64,000 nucleotides of DNA, taken from contig NZ_CP035033.1 of assembly GCF_004028275.1 (NCBI RefSeq), positions 1,860,001 through 1,924,000 of the forward strand. The letters run 5' to 3'. Both the position numbers and the translations under genes were made by a program. The DNA is from Hydrogenovibrio thermophilus. Lineage in GTDB: Bacteria > Pseudomonadota > Gammaproteobacteria > Thiomicrospirales > Thiomicrospiraceae. This document shows, piece by piece, positions 40,507 through 49,276 of this stretch; within the stretch, counting starts at the first letter, position 1, and the number at the start of each line of letters is the position of its first letter. Below the pieces are notes generated by a model that saw nothing but the letters and a program-made list of their open reading frames with translations, had not been told where the DNA came from and ran no database searches.

Positions 40507-41615
40507 TCCTTTTCTATGTAACGAACTAACAAATCTTCATATTGTTTCAGTACCGTTTTCCAAGTAAACAGCTCATTGAACCGTTTTTGAGAATCATCGG
40601 ACATTTCCGACAACTTGGCGCCATCATTCAATAGACTATCCAAAGCAGCTGAACACTCTTCAACACTGTTAAAATATTCGGATTTTCCTCCGGCGACCCA
40701 ACGATTGAATTGATTATCGTGTGCTAAAACCGGTTGCGAAGCTCCCAGCGCTTCGATTAACGAAGGGTTCGTTCCTCCAACCGTATGGCCGTGAATGTAA
40801 AGCGATGCAAAGAACCTTAAAGCATCCAGTGTCGAATGTTCATAAACCGCGCCAATAAACTTAACCTCATCACTCGCGACCGCGAGCACTTTCGAATGAT
40901 ACTCATTAGACGCTTCATAGCGCCCTAGCACAACTAAATAATGATTACGTTTCTTAGCCGAAAAAGCTTGAACCACTTCCAAAATACTGTTTTCCGGCTC
41001 CGGCCTGGCAATCAGCAGGGCATATCGTTTCGATTGAATACCATACGGTGACAGGCAACTCTCATCCGCCGTCAAAACAGCTCGTGCACCATAAGGAATC
41101 ATTGTAATTTTTTCGTCTGAAACACGTGTTTTCAAATGATTTTTAATCTCTGGGTGATCGGCAATCAGATGATTCCCAACCAAACACCCCATTCTTTCAT
41201 TAAAATACAGCCAAACTCTTTCATACCAAGCCCATTTATCGCGTTTCCACTCAATTCCATCCATATTAATGAGGTTTTTTTTGCCTTTCAGGCGGAACCA
41301 TAAATTAAATAATGCCGTGTTGTAACCCAATGTTAATACCAGGCCTGGTTGGTTTAGAGCATTTCTAACGGAAAGATAATCAAAAACGACGGTGGCTTTC
41401 GCACCACTGCCCTTCACCGGGATATGGATGCGGCGAACTCCCTCCCACTCGGATTCCGTGACTTCACCAAAATTTTCATACGACTCCTGACAATAAACCG
41501 TTACATCCCACCCTTGTTTCACAAGATATACGGCTAAATTTTCGGCAAAGGTCTCAAAGCCCCCGTGAGATGCAGGAACGCCTCGCGTACCGAGTATTAA
41601 TAACGTCTTATTCAT
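40503..41615 (-). CDS. GT4-family glycosyltransferase with DUF1972 domain
   Basis: The 370-residue GT-B enzyme has the N-terminal DUF1972 pattern LGTRGVPASHGGFETFAENLA (8-28, key residues GTRG and HGGFETF) and a C-terminal nucleotide-sugar domain with NPSLIEALGA. This subfamily includes WchF/Cps2T rhamnosyltransferases that add L-Rha to lipid-linked glucose. That would fit the WcaJ-type initiator and the dTDP-rhamnose genes here, so addition of the second sugar is a reasonable inference. Palindrome copy 8 encodes NQPGLVL. Its start overlaps the end of hddC by four bases. Confidence 0.85.
   Translation of the reverse strand: MNKTLLILGTRGVPASHGGFETFAENLAVYLVKQGWDVTVYCQESYENFGEVTESEWEGVRRIHIPVKGSGAKATVVFDYLSVRNALNQPGLVLTLGYNTALFNLWFRLKGKKNLINMDGIEWKRDKWAWYERVWLYFNERMGCLVGNHLIADHPEIKNHLKTRVSDEKITMIPYGARAVLTADESCLSPYGIQSKRYALLIARPEPENSILEVVQAFSAKKRNHYLVVLGRYEASNEYHSKVLAVASDEVKFIGAVYEHSTLDALRFFASLYIHGHTVGGTNPSLIEALGASQPVLAHDNQFNRWVAGGKSEYFNSVEECSAALDSLLNDGAKLSEMSDDSQKRFNELFTWKTVLKQYEDLLVRYIEKD
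41339..41348. repeat. CCAGGCCTGG palindrome copy 8
   Basis: Exact copy inside the DUF1972 glycosyltransferase gene, read as QPGLV. It is the last exact copy before a 10.8-kb gap. Confidence 0.9.
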
Positions 41616-42313
41616 ATATATAATTCTTTTTGTGCCTTTTCATAGTCGAATGGAACACCTATGTCTAAAAAATAACCATCTACTTGAAAGTGGCACTTGA
41701 TTAATTCTAATGTTCTGTTGGCAAGAACATCCTCCTCAAATGAATAAGGAATTTCCACAATTTTATCCAACACCCTCCTCATAATCACTTTATTGAGCAA
41801 GTAAACCCCTCCATTTATCAACCCTTCAGGCTTCTTTCCTTTCTCTTCAAAAGATATAACCTGACGTTCATCATTTACTTGCATCACACCATATCTATCC
41901 GCAGGGCGAACGAAGCAGCTTGCAATTGTTATGTCACAATTAGCCTTCTCATGCTGGTCTTTCATGTCCTGAAAGCTTAAATCCAAATAAGAATCACCAT
42001 TTAAAACAAACACACTATCAGACTCCGTTTGCATTAAAGCTTGGCAAATAGCTCCTCCTGTTCCAAGAGGCTTATCTTCAACAGAAAAAACTATTTGGGG
42101 TAAATCTCTGTCATTTGTATCAAAGTAGGACTGCACAACTTCTTTCTGATACCCAACTGCTAAGACAACCCTATCAATTCCCTTTTTTTTAACACTCTTC
42201 AAAAGTAACTCCAAAAAAGGCTTATTGCGAATTGGTAGCATTGGCTTTGGAGTTAGCTTTGTCAAATACCCTAGCCTAGTGCCAAGCCCCCCAACTAAAA
42301 CAACTGCTTCCAT
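41612..42313 (-). CDS. hddC: D-glycero-D-manno-heptose 1-phosphate guanylyltransferase
   Basis: A 233-residue nucleotidyltransferase with MEAVVLVGGLGTRLGYLTK, PKPMLPI, LNGDSYLD (metal site) and a final FLDIGVPFDYEKA. The start at 42313 lies four bases after gmhA; an AGGAAA ribosome site is about eight bases upstream. Position directly after gmhA and hddA identifies it as HddC, which makes GDP-D-glycero-alpha-D-manno-heptose. Sequence alone would also allow mannose-1-phosphate guanylyltransferase. Confidence 0.85.
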   Translation of the reverse strand: MEAVVLVGGLGTRLGYLTKLTPKPMLPIRNKPFLELLLKSVKKKGIDRVVLAVGYQKEVVQSYFDTNDRDLPQIVFSVEDKPLGTGGAICQALMQTESDSVFVLNGDSYLDLSFQDMKDQHEKANCDITIASCFVRPADRYGVMQVNDERQVISFEEKGKKPEGLINGGVYLLNKVIMRRVLDKIVEIPYSFEEDVLANRTLELIKCHFQVDGYFLDIGVPFDYEKAQKELYI

Positions 42314-42317
42314 ACCC

Positions 42318-42914
42318 TTATTTCCTAAAAATCGAATCTTCAACAAAACCACAAATAATATGGCCTAGCATGATATGTGATTCCTGAATAAATGCCGTTG
42401 AGTTACTTGGAACACATAAACAATGATCAGCCAAATCAACTAAAAGCCCTCCCCCCTGGCCGGTAAACCCGACAGAAGTAATGCCAAGCTCAGGACAGAC
42501 TTTCATGGCTTCAACAACATTCTTTGATGTACCGGAAGTACTGATTCCGATGAATACATCACCTTCACGCCCATTTGCTTGTAACTGACGCGCAAACAAT
42601 TTTTCATACCCGTAATCATTACCGATTGCAGTCAACATTGAGGTGTCAGTAGACAAAGACAGAGAAGGCAACCCAGGACGGTCAAATCGGAAGCGACTGA
42701 CAAACTCTGCTGCAATATGCTGGGCATCCGCAGCACTACCACCATTACCAGCTAAAATGACCTTATTACCGGCTCGAAAAGCTTCAACACACAAAACTGA
42801 GACATCATACAAGGTGCTCAAAAGAAGAGAGTCTTCTAGAATTGATTGTTTTACATAAATTGAATCTTCAATATGTTTTTTTAAATACTGGTGGCTTAGT
42901 GATTGACTACCCAC
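42318..42914 (-). CDS. gmhA: Sedoheptulose-7-phosphate isomerase
   Basis: A 198-residue SIS-domain isomerase with AGNGGSAADAQHIAAEFVSRF, GNDYGYE, GISTSGTSKNV and a late IQESHIMLGHI. It converts sedoheptulose 7-phosphate to D-glycero-D-manno-heptose 7-phosphate, the first step of heptose synthesis. The start is GTG at 42914, overlapping hddA by 19 bases; no in-frame ATG exists before the conserved core. It is probably dedicated to this locus. Confidence 0.9.
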   Translation of the reverse strand: MGSQSLSHQYLKKHIEDSIYVKQSILEDSLLLSTLYDVSVLCVEAFRAGNKVILAGNGGSAADAQHIAAEFVSRFRFDRPGLPSLSLSTDTSMLTAIGNDYGYEKLFARQLQANGREGDVFIGISTSGTSKNVVEAMKVCPELGITSVGFTGQGGGLLVDLADHCLCVPSNSTAFIQESHIMLGHIICGFVEDSIFRK

Positions 42915-43918
42915 GATTCAGCCCCTGTGTTCGTAAAATGAAAATTAAAAAACCGCCCCTCATATTGCCTTAACTTATTTTGAATATGATGACGGTTGTC
43001 AGGATCACAAAAAATCATCATAAACCCACCCCCACCAGCACCAGATACTTTCAAACTTTTAGCTCCTGCACCGATAACCGTTTCAGAAATTTTTTCAATT
43101 AAAGGGTTAGAAATTAGAGCCGAAGTTACCTTCTTCGCTTGCCAAGCACTTGTTTGCTGCTCAATCAAACGGCAGATATCAGATTTCAATATAAACTCCT
43201 TCATCACAGCAGCACTTTGCTTTACTTTATGTAAACCTTCTAATTTCTGTAAATCTTCAACGGCATGAATTTGGTCATTGATAATATTCGCTGAATCCCT
43301 CGAGACGCCTGTAAAGAATAATAATGTGCTAGCCTCAAGTTCATTTAAAGTATGCTGCTTAATTCTCAGAGGGTTAACGATGACTCTGTCGTCGGAAAAA
43401 AATTCCATATAATTAACCCCACCAAAAGCGGCACAATATTGATCTTGCTTCCCTCCTGACAGGCCACAATCAATTCGCTCTATGTCATATGCTAAATGAG
43501 CTAAATCATATTCACCTAATGGTAAATTCAATAACTCTTGAAAAGCTTTTAAAATTGCCACCACTAATGTCGAAGATGATCCAAGACCACTTCCCGCCGG
43601 AGCGTCAGAATAGGTGGTGATTTTTATTGATAAATAATTTCCATCATTAAAATCTTCCATAACTCGATTGTATATTGCTTTATGTAAAACCAAGTCTCCA
43701 GCAATATCTTGCATACCAGGAATACCAGAAAAAGACTTACCTATATCTTGAGCCTCAAACTCAACCTTCCCCTCACACTGATCTATAATTGTGCAATATG
43801 CATACATATCAATCGTAGCATTTAGCACTGCTCCACCAAATTCATCACAGTACGGCGAAACATCTGTCCCGCCTCCAGCAATACCTAAGCGCAATGGCGC
43901 GCGCGATCTAACTTTCAT
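42896..43918 (-). CDS. hddA: D-glycero-D-manno-heptose 7-phosphate kinase
   Basis: A GHMP-family kinase of 340 residues with MKVRSRAPLRLGIAGGGTD at the N-terminus, APAGSGLGSSSTLVVAIL (ATP-binding loop) near residue 110, and a C-terminal VSGAGGGGFMM. It phosphorylates heptose 7-phosphate at C1 for the GDP-activated pathway. The next step normally needs the phosphatase GmhB, which is not in the window. Confidence 0.9.
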   Translation of the reverse strand: MKVRSRAPLRLGIAGGGTDVSPYCDEFGGAVLNATIDMYAYCTIIDQCEGKVEFEAQDIGKSFSGIPGMQDIAGDLVLHKAIYNRVMEDFNDGNYLSIKITTYSDAPAGSGLGSSSTLVVAILKAFQELLNLPLGEYDLAHLAYDIERIDCGLSGGKQDQYCAAFGGVNYMEFFSDDRVIVNPLRIKQHTLNELEASTLLFFTGVSRDSANIINDQIHAVEDLQKLEGLHKVKQSAAVMKEFILKSDICRLIEQQTSAWQAKKVTSALISNPLIEKISETVIGAGAKSLKVSGAGGGGFMMIFCDPDNRHHIQNKLRQYEGRFFNFHFTNTGAESWVVNH

Positions 43919-43938
43919 AAAATTCTCAGCAGACTATA

Positions 43939-44970
43939 TTATCTATTTAATGGAACCTTTCCTTTTTTAATTTCATCACGCCAGTGATCTAATAGGTCTT
44001 TAAACATTTTTGAAGTTGGAATCTCGGGCTCCCAATCAATAAATGATTTGATTTTTGTGTTATCAAACATTTGATAATCTGCATCAATTGGCCTTAATCT
44101 TTCTGAGTCCGTCTCTACTTTAATGTCATGCCTACTGCTAAAGCTTAGCAACAAGTCTATAACCTCTGGCAACTTATATGCATCCTCTCCAGCAATATTA
44201 AATGTTTCACCACAAGGTACATTTCCTTTATAGCTCTCTTGCGAAAGAAGATAATAGGCCCTTACCGCATCTCTGGCATCTTGAAATGTCCTAACACTCG
44301 ACAGGTTCCCAACTTTAATGATTGGCTCTTGAAACCCTGCCTCAATTAAAGCAATTTGTTTAGCAACAGTACTTTCAAAAAATACATCACTCCTTTTAGG
44401 CCCAGAGTGAGTCCCCATACGGGTAACAAATGTTTTTATACCATAAGCCTCACCATAGAACTGTCCAAGATAATCTGTTCCAATTTTACTAATACTATAT
44501 GGACTGGCTCCATGAAACTTAGTATCTTCATTTAGAACCTCCCCTGGCTTTGCCCTGCCATATACTTCACTTGATGAACAGACATGTACAACTGGATCAA
44601 AACCATTTTTCTCTTTTAATTGTCTAATCCCTTCAAGTAAATTGGCTGTTCCAATAATATTTGTTTGGAGAGTTTCAATCGGAATATTAAATGAAGTTTT
44701 TGGGTAAGACTGGGCCGCTAAATGATAAATAAAATCGGGCCTTACCTCTTCAAGCATTCTGGCAATCGCCGAAAAATCATTCAAATCAGCATAAAATACA
44801 CTGACCCTCTCTTTATTATTAATTCGGCCAGTCAAATCATATAGATTATCCATCGGTTCTTGCCAACGCATCATTCCCACTACTTCATAATCAGTTTGAT
44901 CTAATAGAAAATCTGCTAACTGAGACCCCACCTGGCCTGTAAATCCTGTAATTAAAACTTTTTTGGTCAT
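43939..44970 (-). CDS. dmhA: GDP-heptose 4,6-dehydratase (DmhA-like)
   Basis: The 343-residue extended short-chain dehydrogenase belongs to the GDP-mannose 4,6-dehydratase group, with GFTGQVG (9-15), YHLAAQSYPKTSF, CSSSEVYG and catalytic YSISK. Next to hddA-gmhA-hddC it most likely works on GDP-D-glycero-D-manno-heptose, as DmhA does in Yersinia pseudotuberculosis and Campylobacter, giving the 4-keto-6-deoxy intermediate. A GDP-mannose substrate is the alternative. Confidence 0.82.
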   Translation of the reverse strand: MTKKVLITGFTGQVGSQLADFLLDQTDYEVVGMMRWQEPMDNLYDLTGRINNKERVSVFYADLNDFSAIARMLEEVRPDFIYHLAAQSYPKTSFNIPIETLQTNIIGTANLLEGIRQLKEKNGFDPVVHVCSSSEVYGRAKPGEVLNEDTKFHGASPYSISKIGTDYLGQFYGEAYGIKTFVTRMGTHSGPKRSDVFFESTVAKQIALIEAGFQEPIIKVGNLSSVRTFQDARDAVRAYYLLSQESYKGNVPCGETFNIAGEDAYKLPEVIDLLLSFSSRHDIKVETDSERLRPIDADYQMFDNTKIKSFIDWEPEIPTSKMFKDLLDHWRDEIKKGKVPLNR

Positions 44971-44972
44971 AC

Positions 44973-45839
44973 TTAGGGCTCCAAATATTCTTTAAAACTA
45001 ATTTTCATTGCCTCTTTCATACAATAAGGCTTTCTTTTTAAAACACTAGACAGATACACACTGGTCATAAAAATGTGATCTGGTCGATACTTAAAAAAAT
45101 TCTCATCAGGGTGAACGACAGTGTAAGAAAAAGACACGAAACGTGAAATTTCTTTAGCCAGCTGCACACGGGAAATAAACTCAGGGCCAGACAGATTTAC
45201 AAGCCGAGGGAATTGATCTTTAGCTACAACAAAAGAATCAATAAAGTCGATTACATCTCTTAAAAAAACAACTGAACGGACAAAAGGATCAAATACCTCA
45301 ACATTACTTTCATTTTTACTGCTCTCCAATAAAAATTTTGTAAACTTGTCACCTATCGACCAAACATAAGAAAGGCGCATAACAGAAAAATAGTTATTTT
45401 GCAAAAATCGTTTCTCAACTTCTGCTTTCATTTCTGCATATGCAAACCCAGGATTAATGGGACTGTTCTCATCAACAGGTGCTTCTGTGCGCCCATAGAC
45501 GACATCCGAGGAACTAAATAAGACATGGACACTTTTATTCAAAAGATATTCGATAACATTAGAAGTATGAGCAACATTTATTTTATAAGAATAACTATAG
45601 TTATTAGCGCACTCTTCAGGAGAAGATATCGCTGCCAGAAAGACAAACTTATCACCTGCCGCCACCTCGTCCAACGCCAAAAGATTACATGTTTCAAGAT
45701 CAAATATACAGTCGCTACTAGAATTCCTTCCCACCTTTACAACTGGCTCACCCTGTTCTTCTAATCTTTTGCACAAAGCCTGCCCAATGTAACCACTCCA
45801 CCCCAGTATAAAAATCTTTCCATTGACGTTTGGTTTCAT
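44973..45839 (-). CDS. NAD(P)-dependent sugar reductase, DmhB-like
   Basis: A 288-residue short-chain dehydrogenase with GWSGYIGQAL (13-22), SSSDVVYG and a YxxxK (YAEMK). It ends two bases before dmhA. By position it should reduce the 4-keto group of GDP-6-deoxy-4-keto-heptose to GDP-6-deoxy-D-manno-heptose, the DmhB step. Its sequence is too divergent to be certain of the substrate. Its start overlaps the upstream glycosyltransferase stop (ATGA). Confidence 0.65.
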   Translation of the reverse strand: MKPNVNGKIFILGWSGYIGQALCKRLEEQGEPVVKVGRNSSSDCIFDLETCNLLALDEVAAGDKFVFLAAISSPEECANNYSYSYKINVAHTSNVIEYLLNKSVHVLFSSSDVVYGRTEAPVDENSPINPGFAYAEMKAEVEKRFLQNNYFSVMRLSYVWSIGDKFTKFLLESSKNESNVEVFDPFVRSVVFLRDVIDFIDSFVVAKDQFPRLVNLSGPEFISRVQLAKEISRFVSFSYTVVHPDENFFKYRPDHIFMTSVYLSSVLKRKPYCMKEAMKISFKEYLEP

Positions 45840-46987
45840 TCCACCTCACCTTTAAAGATTGAGAGCATTTTTTTTCCAACAGCATCCCATGAATATTTAT
45901 TCTCCATTAATTTAGAAGCGTTAAACGTGAGGTTCTTTTGCAAATCCGGGTTCTTTATCACCTCTACAATTTTCTCCGAAAGGTCTACAACGTCCTCAGT
46001 CACAAAAACCAAACCGGTTAGGTTATGCTCTACGATTTCGGTAAAGGCTGGCTGATCAGAAACAATAACTGGCTTGCCATAACCCATGGCTCTCAATAGC
46101 ACCCCACTAGAATAAATTCGAGTATATGGCAATACAACAACTTCAGCTAACGAAAAATAGCTGGGGACGTCTTCATCTGGCACATAGCCCTTTTTCCAAA
46201 CAACATGCCTTCCAATTCCCAGCTTATTGATCAACTCATCATAAATGGAACAATCATTCTGCCAGCAGCGACCAACAATTAACAATTTCAATTCAGGGCA
46301 TCTTTTGATAACCATAGGCCATGCTTTTAACAAAGTTTCCAGCCCTTTAGTTTTTTTTATTTGTCCAAAAAATAAAACAAAATTATCGCTTTTTTCTAAT
46401 CCATACTTCGTTTTAACCTCCTGAGGAAAGCTGTCGTACTCATGAATAAAATCAATATCTGAATGCGGCATCAAAACTACTTCTTTTCCAGGTAGCATCT
46501 CTTTTAAAATACTTTTTGAATAATTCGTATGAGTTGTAACAACTATTTTGGAAAAGGATAATAACTTGATAAAAATTAGCTTAATCAAACGGTTTGATTT
46601 TCGACCAAATGAAATTGGGTCATGTATATTGACAAACACTCTTGTCTTATAGAATAACGAAGATATCAATAAAAACAGTTCGACCAGTGAAAATGTAAAT
46701 ATATGTAGTTGCGCAACATCATAATCATGCTTACGAATATACCTTACACTATTCATTCCGCCCTTCAAAAACGATAGAAATCTTAACAAAGGACTTCTGT
46801 GGCGATCATACATCGAACCAAAAAATTTCTTAACGGTAATATTATACCTACTGCCCAAATCTCTAGTTTTATCACATGTAATATAGGTAACCTCGCAACC
46901 ATGCTCAGCAAGACTTTTAGCTATCCCGTAGTCATATATTTCCATGCCACCATGACCACCTATAGGTTCAACCAACACAATTTTCAT
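45836..46987 (-). CDS. GT4-family glycosyltransferase
   Basis: The 383-residue GT-B transferase starts MKIVLVEPIGGHGGMEIYDYG, with the acceptor-loop glycines, and has the C-terminal domain LFFGQIKKTKGLETLL and a late SSGVLLRAMGYGKPVIVSD. It probably adds one sugar of the O-unit at the cytosolic face. Donor and acceptor are unknown; 6-deoxy-heptose is possible given the neighbours. AT-rich codon use. It overlaps wzy by one base (TAATG). Confidence 0.82.
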   Translation of the reverse strand: MKIVLVEPIGGHGGMEIYDYGIAKSLAEHGCEVTYITCDKTRDLGSRYNITVKKFFGSMYDRHRSPLLRFLSFLKGGMNSVRYIRKHDYDVAQLHIFTFSLVELFLLISSLFYKTRVFVNIHDPISFGRKSNRLIKLIFIKLLSFSKIVVTTHTNYSKSILKEMLPGKEVVLMPHSDIDFIHEYDSFPQEVKTKYGLEKSDNFVLFFGQIKKTKGLETLLKAWPMVIKRCPELKLLIVGRCWQNDCSIYDELINKLGIGRHVVWKKGYVPDEDVPSYFSLAEVVVLPYTRIYSSGVLLRAMGYGKPVIVSDQPAFTEIVEHNLTGLVFVTEDVVDLSEKIVEVIKNPDLQKNLTFNASKLMENKYSWDAVGKKMLSIFKGEVE

Positions 46988-48180
46988 TAAACAGCCTTTT
47001 TATCTTTTAGCCGAAGAAAGCCACCGACAAATATCATCAAAAGAAAAACACTCATGAAATTAAACGCATTTTCGGAAAGAGCACTCACTAGTAACTGGGA
47101 CATCAATAACCATGACAAGTAATGCGTCAACCCCAGTCTAGCAATAATCCACAGAAATGTTAAAAACCAAATTATAAAACCTAAAAAGCCAAACTGCCCC
47201 ATAACCGCAGCCCAATATGAATCTCCAACTCCAGTTACAGTCGAGTTTGAAAACATGGCCGTATAATTACCAAAACTTCCTAAACCGCCCCCTAAAATTG
47301 TTAAATGGTGAAAAATTTCAACAAAACCAATCAAGTGTGCTTCAAAACCTGCGTGATATAATACAAATGCATAAACAAAAGGACTGCAAGCCAACACAAC
47401 AAAAATTTTCCAAGGCAATGGGACCCGCGTATTAAAAATGAATACTGTTAAAATGAGCTGTAACCAAGCGCCTTTTGAAAAGGTTAAAAAAATACCCACC
47501 AACAACCCAACCAAATATATCTTTCGAAAAAAACTACTAAAAAAAGCCTTTCCTTCAAATAGCAACAACGTATATGCAAACACAAATATCGCGCCTAAGT
47601 TTATAGGGTCAAATACTGTTGAAACCATTCTTGGAACCCCTGCATCGAACGGTCGAAACCCCAGTAACGATATTGGTTCAATCCAAAATACAGGGTAACC
47701 CGTGACAAAAACGGGAATATTTTTCGCTGTAAAAAAAGCTTCTACAGGAACCAATTGCCAAAAATAGGTGAAACGCTCAAAAAAACCAAATATCAATATG
47801 ACAAATACCACTAATAACGTTGCGTAACTAAGGCGTAAGTAATCACATTGAGACCGAACAACCAAATAACCAATCAAAACAAATTCAAACGGTACTAAAA
47901 ATTGCCTCAGTGAAGCAACCTGTAAAAACAAGTTCGAATCACTAAAAAGCACTCCATAAGCTGACACAATTAAAACAGGAATCAAGAGATATAAAATATT
48001 CGCGTTAAGGGCTTGTGTTGAAATAGACAAGGCAAAAAGCAACATGACCACAACAGCTAAATCTTTAATCAAGTACCAATTTTGTCCGGGAGAAAAGTTA
48101 TATAGTGAACTGATTACAGGAGCTGAAAATAAAACAAATGCAATAAAAAAATTTAAAAAATAAAGGTTAGAAATTTTCAT
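46987..48180 (-). CDS. wzy: O-antigen polymerase (Wzy) candidate
   Basis: A 397-residue, very hydrophobic protein with about 11-12 predicted membrane helices and a larger loop around 270-330 (GGGLGSFGNYTAMFSNS), the pattern of Wzy polymerases and WaaL ligases. Its place between glycosyltransferases in a Wzx/Wzz locus favours Wzy. It is low in GC and lacks catalytic signatures that I can name. Confidence 0.75.
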   Translation of the reverse strand: MKISNLYFLNFFIAFVLFSAPVISSLYNFSPGQNWYLIKDLAVVVMLLFALSISTQALNANILYLLIPVLIVSAYGVLFSDSNLFLQVASLRQFLVPFEFVLIGYLVVRSQCDYLRLSYATLLVVFVILIFGFFERFTYFWQLVPVEAFFTAKNIPVFVTGYPVFWIEPISLLGFRPFDAGVPRMVSTVFDPINLGAIFVFAYTLLLFEGKAFFSSFFRKIYLVGLLVGIFLTFSKGAWLQLILTVFIFNTRVPLPWKIFVVLACSPFVYAFVLYHAGFEAHLIGFVEIFHHLTILGGGLGSFGNYTAMFSNSTVTGVGDSYWAAVMGQFGFLGFIIWFLTFLWIIARLGLTHYLSWLLMSQLLVSALSENAFNFMSVFLLMIFVGGFLRLKDKKAV

Positions 48181-48199
48181 TTATACCGATAACCTAAAT

Positions 48200-49276
48200 T
48201 CATCGTCGAAAAACTGTTTCTGGCTTGTTTTTTACTTTAGAGCATATTGAAAATACTATATATACAAACAACGAGCGTATCCGAGCAGTTAACAATGAAG
48301 AAGCGCAATAACTTTCAAGTTTAATTTTTTTTATCTCTTGATATGAATTGAAGTCATCATTTAGGCTTTTCCAAAATACAGCATAATTTCCAGCTATAAT
48401 TTTTATTAATTTAGAATAGAGCCATTTTCTTCTCTTTCCGATAGGATATTCTTCTAATATCTCATTTCGTAGCAAATATTCTTTAATTAAAAAATTCCTA
48501 AGAGTCTCTATTTTCAAGGACTCATTTTCAGAAATCCTATAGCTTGCCAATACCTCGTTAACTTTACATACTCCAAAGTTTTTCCAATATCTATAAAAAA
48601 ACTCATAATCAGATATAGGAAAGTATGCTTCATCAAACCCACCAATTTTTTTCATATGACTTTTATTAAAAATCACACCCAATGTACCAGCAGTAGGACC
48701 ATAAAATAAAATATCTTCATGCGCATATGAATAACACTTACCTTTTAAAAGTTTTTCTAAAAAAAGCTTAAATTTATCTAAGGCTTTCTTAATATTACCC
48801 TCTCTGTGCTTCGTTCCGAATTTCTTATGGTTACACACTACCAGCTCATTCTCATGCATATACAAAGACATTTGAGCGATAAACGATATGTCCAATAAAT
48901 CATCATCATTCAAGATTATAACTTTCTCGGTTGGACATAATTCTATACATCTATTCCAATTACCAAACATACCAATATTTTGGTTATTTCGAAATAAATA
49001 CAAGTTTTCGGCATTGAATGAACCCACTAACTCTTCTACGTCTTTCCAACTTTCTCCTATATCATCATTATCAACAACAATCACATTGTATTTTAAATCA
49101 CAATTTTGATTTAAAGCAGATTCAATAGCCTCTCTAAGCAAATGGGGACGTTTAAAGGTAGGTATCATAATTGACACAATAGACCCGTCAAAATTAGGCA
49201 CCCCATGAACCAACTCAGTTTTCACATGTGAATACACCGAAAAATTATCTTTATAATCTAAATCAAGTTCATTCAC
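48200..49276 (-). CDS. GT2-family glycosyltransferase
   Basis: The 358-residue GT-A enzyme has SIMIPTFKRPHLLREAIES near residue 35, VVDND, and the metal-binding NDDDLLD near residue 125, then GGFDEAYFPISDYEFFYR, a common GT2 acceptor motif. The C-terminal third is helical and basic. It adds a sugar of the repeat unit, identity unknown. It overlaps wzx by eight bases and has the lowest GC content of the locus by eye. Confidence 0.85.
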   Translation of the reverse strand: MNELDLDYKDNFSVYSHVKTELVHGVPNFDGSIVSIMIPTFKRPHLLREAIESALNQNCDLKYNVIVVDNDDIGESWKDVEELVGSFNAENLYLFRNNQNIGMFGNWNRCIELCPTEKVIILNDDDLLDISFIAQMSLYMHENELVVCNHKKFGTKHREGNIKKALDKFKLFLEKLLKGKCYSYAHEDILFYGPTAGTLGVIFNKSHMKKIGGFDEAYFPISDYEFFYRYWKNFGVCKVNEVLASYRISENESLKIETLRNFLIKEYLLRNEILEEYPIGKRRKWLYSKLIKIIAGNYAVFWKSLNDDFNSYQEIKKIKLESYCASSLLTARIRSLFVYIVFSICSKVKNKPETVFRR

